A stretch of DNA of 64,000 nt from an uncultured Planktomarina sp. (lineage in GTDB: Bacteria; Pseudomonadota; Alphaproteobacteria; Rhodobacterales; Rhodobacteraceae): the NCBI GenBank assembly GCA_905182425.1, contig CAJJBP010000001.1, positions 79,897-143,896 of the forward strand, in the 5' to 3' direction. The notes under the pieces are model-generated. The model was not told where the DNA came from. It ran no database searches and saw only the letters and a program-made list of their open reading frames with translations. Below, one piece after another: positions 62,931 through 64,000 of this stretch (position 1 is the first letter of the stretch; each line of letters begins with the position of its first letter). The translations under genes and the position numbers were made by a program.

Positions 62931-64000
62931 CTAAATTTTGGTCTCAATCGAGACATGCCGTCTGTGCGAAGTTTGAGGTCGTCCCCTGAGGTTGAGCGAT
63001 GCATCTGCACGTGGAGTTTTGCTAATAACCAGCCCATTCGCAATGACGCAAAGCCGAGTGGCGCGTAGGCGAAGTGCTTCGATTGGATTGTCCGCATCGA
63101 GAACTACCAACGATGCCTTAGCGCCTACATGCAGACCGTAGTCAGTAAGACCCATAGTTTTTGCGTTGTTTACCGTGACCATATCAAAACAGGTATGCAT
63201 CTCTTTCGGGCTAGTCATCTGTGCAACGTGCAGTCCCATAAAGGCAACATCAAGCATATCTGCAGTGCCAAGCGAATACCATGGATCCAGCACGCAATCT
63301 TGTCCCCAACCCACGTTAATTCCAAGCGCCAGCATCTCTTTTACGCGCGTAAGGCCACGCCGCTTGGGGTATGAGTCATGCCTGCCTTGAATAACTATAT
63401 TGATCAATGGATTGGGAATAGCGTTGATTTCAGCCTCGGCGATCAACGGTAGCAGTTTGGATACATAATAGTTGTCCATAGAATGCATTGAGGTTAAATG
63501 CGACCCGGCGACCCTTCCCTGCAAATTTAGTCGTCGTGTTTCGTATGCTAGTGTTTCAATGTGACGCGAATGTGGGTCGTCAGTTTCGTCACAATGCATA
63601 TCAACCTGCAGACCGCGGGCGGCGGCAATCTCGCAAAGCTCTTGCACAGATGCCGTACCGTCAGCCATGGTGCGCTCAAAATGGGGAATACCGCCCACGA
63701 CATCAACGCCCATATCCAAGGCGCGGATGGTGTTCTCTCGCGCTGTTGGATCGCGATAGAAGCCGTCTTGTGGAAAGGCTACAAGTTGTAAGTCTATGTA
63801 GTCTTTAACCTGGTTGCGAACGTCTAGCAGTGCCTCGACCCCGAGGAGCCTGTCGTCACACGTGTCGACATGGCTGCGTATGGCTAATAATCCCATGCTT
63901 GCCGCCCAATCACAGTATTTTAGTGCGCGATCCACGATATCGTCCTGGGTCAGGACCTGTTTGAGTTCTCCCCAAAGCCCAATGCCTTCTAATAGTGTCC
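62931..64000 (-). CDS. amidohydrolase family protein (cytosine deaminase-like), truncated at window edge
   Basis: SHVDTCDDRLLGVEALL, VDMHCDETDDPHSRHIETLA, NVGWGQDCVLDPWYSLGTADMLDVA; frame remains open to 64000. Confidence 0.88.
   Translation of the reverse strand, partial: TLLEGIGLWGELKQVLTQDDIVDRALKYCDWAASMGLLAIRSHVDTCDDRLLGVEALLDVRNQVKDYIDLQLVAFPQDGFYRDPTARENTIRALDMGVDVVGGIPHFERTMADGTASVQELCEIAAARGLQVDMHCDETDDPHSRHIETLAYETRRLNLQGRVAGSHLTSMHSMDNYYVSKLLPLIAEAEINAIPNPLINIVIQGRHDSYPKRRGLTRVKEMLALGINVGWGQDCVLDPWYSLGTADMLDVAFMGLHVAQMTSPKEMHTCFDMVTVNNAKTMGLTDYGLHVGAKASLVVLDADNPIEALRLRATRLCVIANGLVISKTPRADASLNLRGRPQTSHRRHVSIETKI

Noticed and set aside
1-64000. CRISPR arrays, rRNA operons, toxin-antitoxin or defence islands
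   Set aside because: No regularly spaced repeats, Cas-like proteins, rRNA genes or recognised defence genes were seen by eye in either strand; a systematic search would still be worthwhile.

Overview
The window is a gene-dense 64 kb segment of an alphaproteobacterial chromosome. Codon usage, gene content and synteny suggest a Rhodobacteraceae/Roseobacter-type marine bacterium, but this is not proven from the window alone. Most of it is housekeeping or catabolic: dapE, ccdA, HU, amn-ade purine salvage, a GlxA-type regulator with acyl-CoA dehydrogenase/ADP-forming CoA ligase/enoyl-CoA hydratase, dxs-ispA-xseB, a MarR/response regulator/ilvE locus, P450, queG, mtgA, gltB-x-gltD, uppP, the phoR-pstSCAB-phoU-phoB regulon and soxBDAG sarcosine oxidase. 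A tRNA-Leu(CAG) borders an arsenate-resistance cassette (arsJ, its partner GAPDH, and an ArsR-ArsC fusion). The cassette looks GC-richer than its surroundings, is bracketed by imperfect ~100-bp direct repeats, and sits directly upstream of the phosphate regulon. Main second-look items: a palindrome (core GTCCGTTTCGGAC) shared by the ilvE and gltD upstream regions; a secreted unknown protein inside the glt operon; a tRNA-Leu 3'-half relic, a microprotein ORF and a long palindrome clustered in the 55-56.5 kb gap; a broken pstC N-terminus; and recurrent single-base frame lesions, mostly of the 'one extra base' type (ade, GNAT, GST, gltB, arsR-arsC), which suggest consensus errors or active gene decay. 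I found no CRISPR array, rRNA operon or intact transposase, and no clearly new defence or mobile system.
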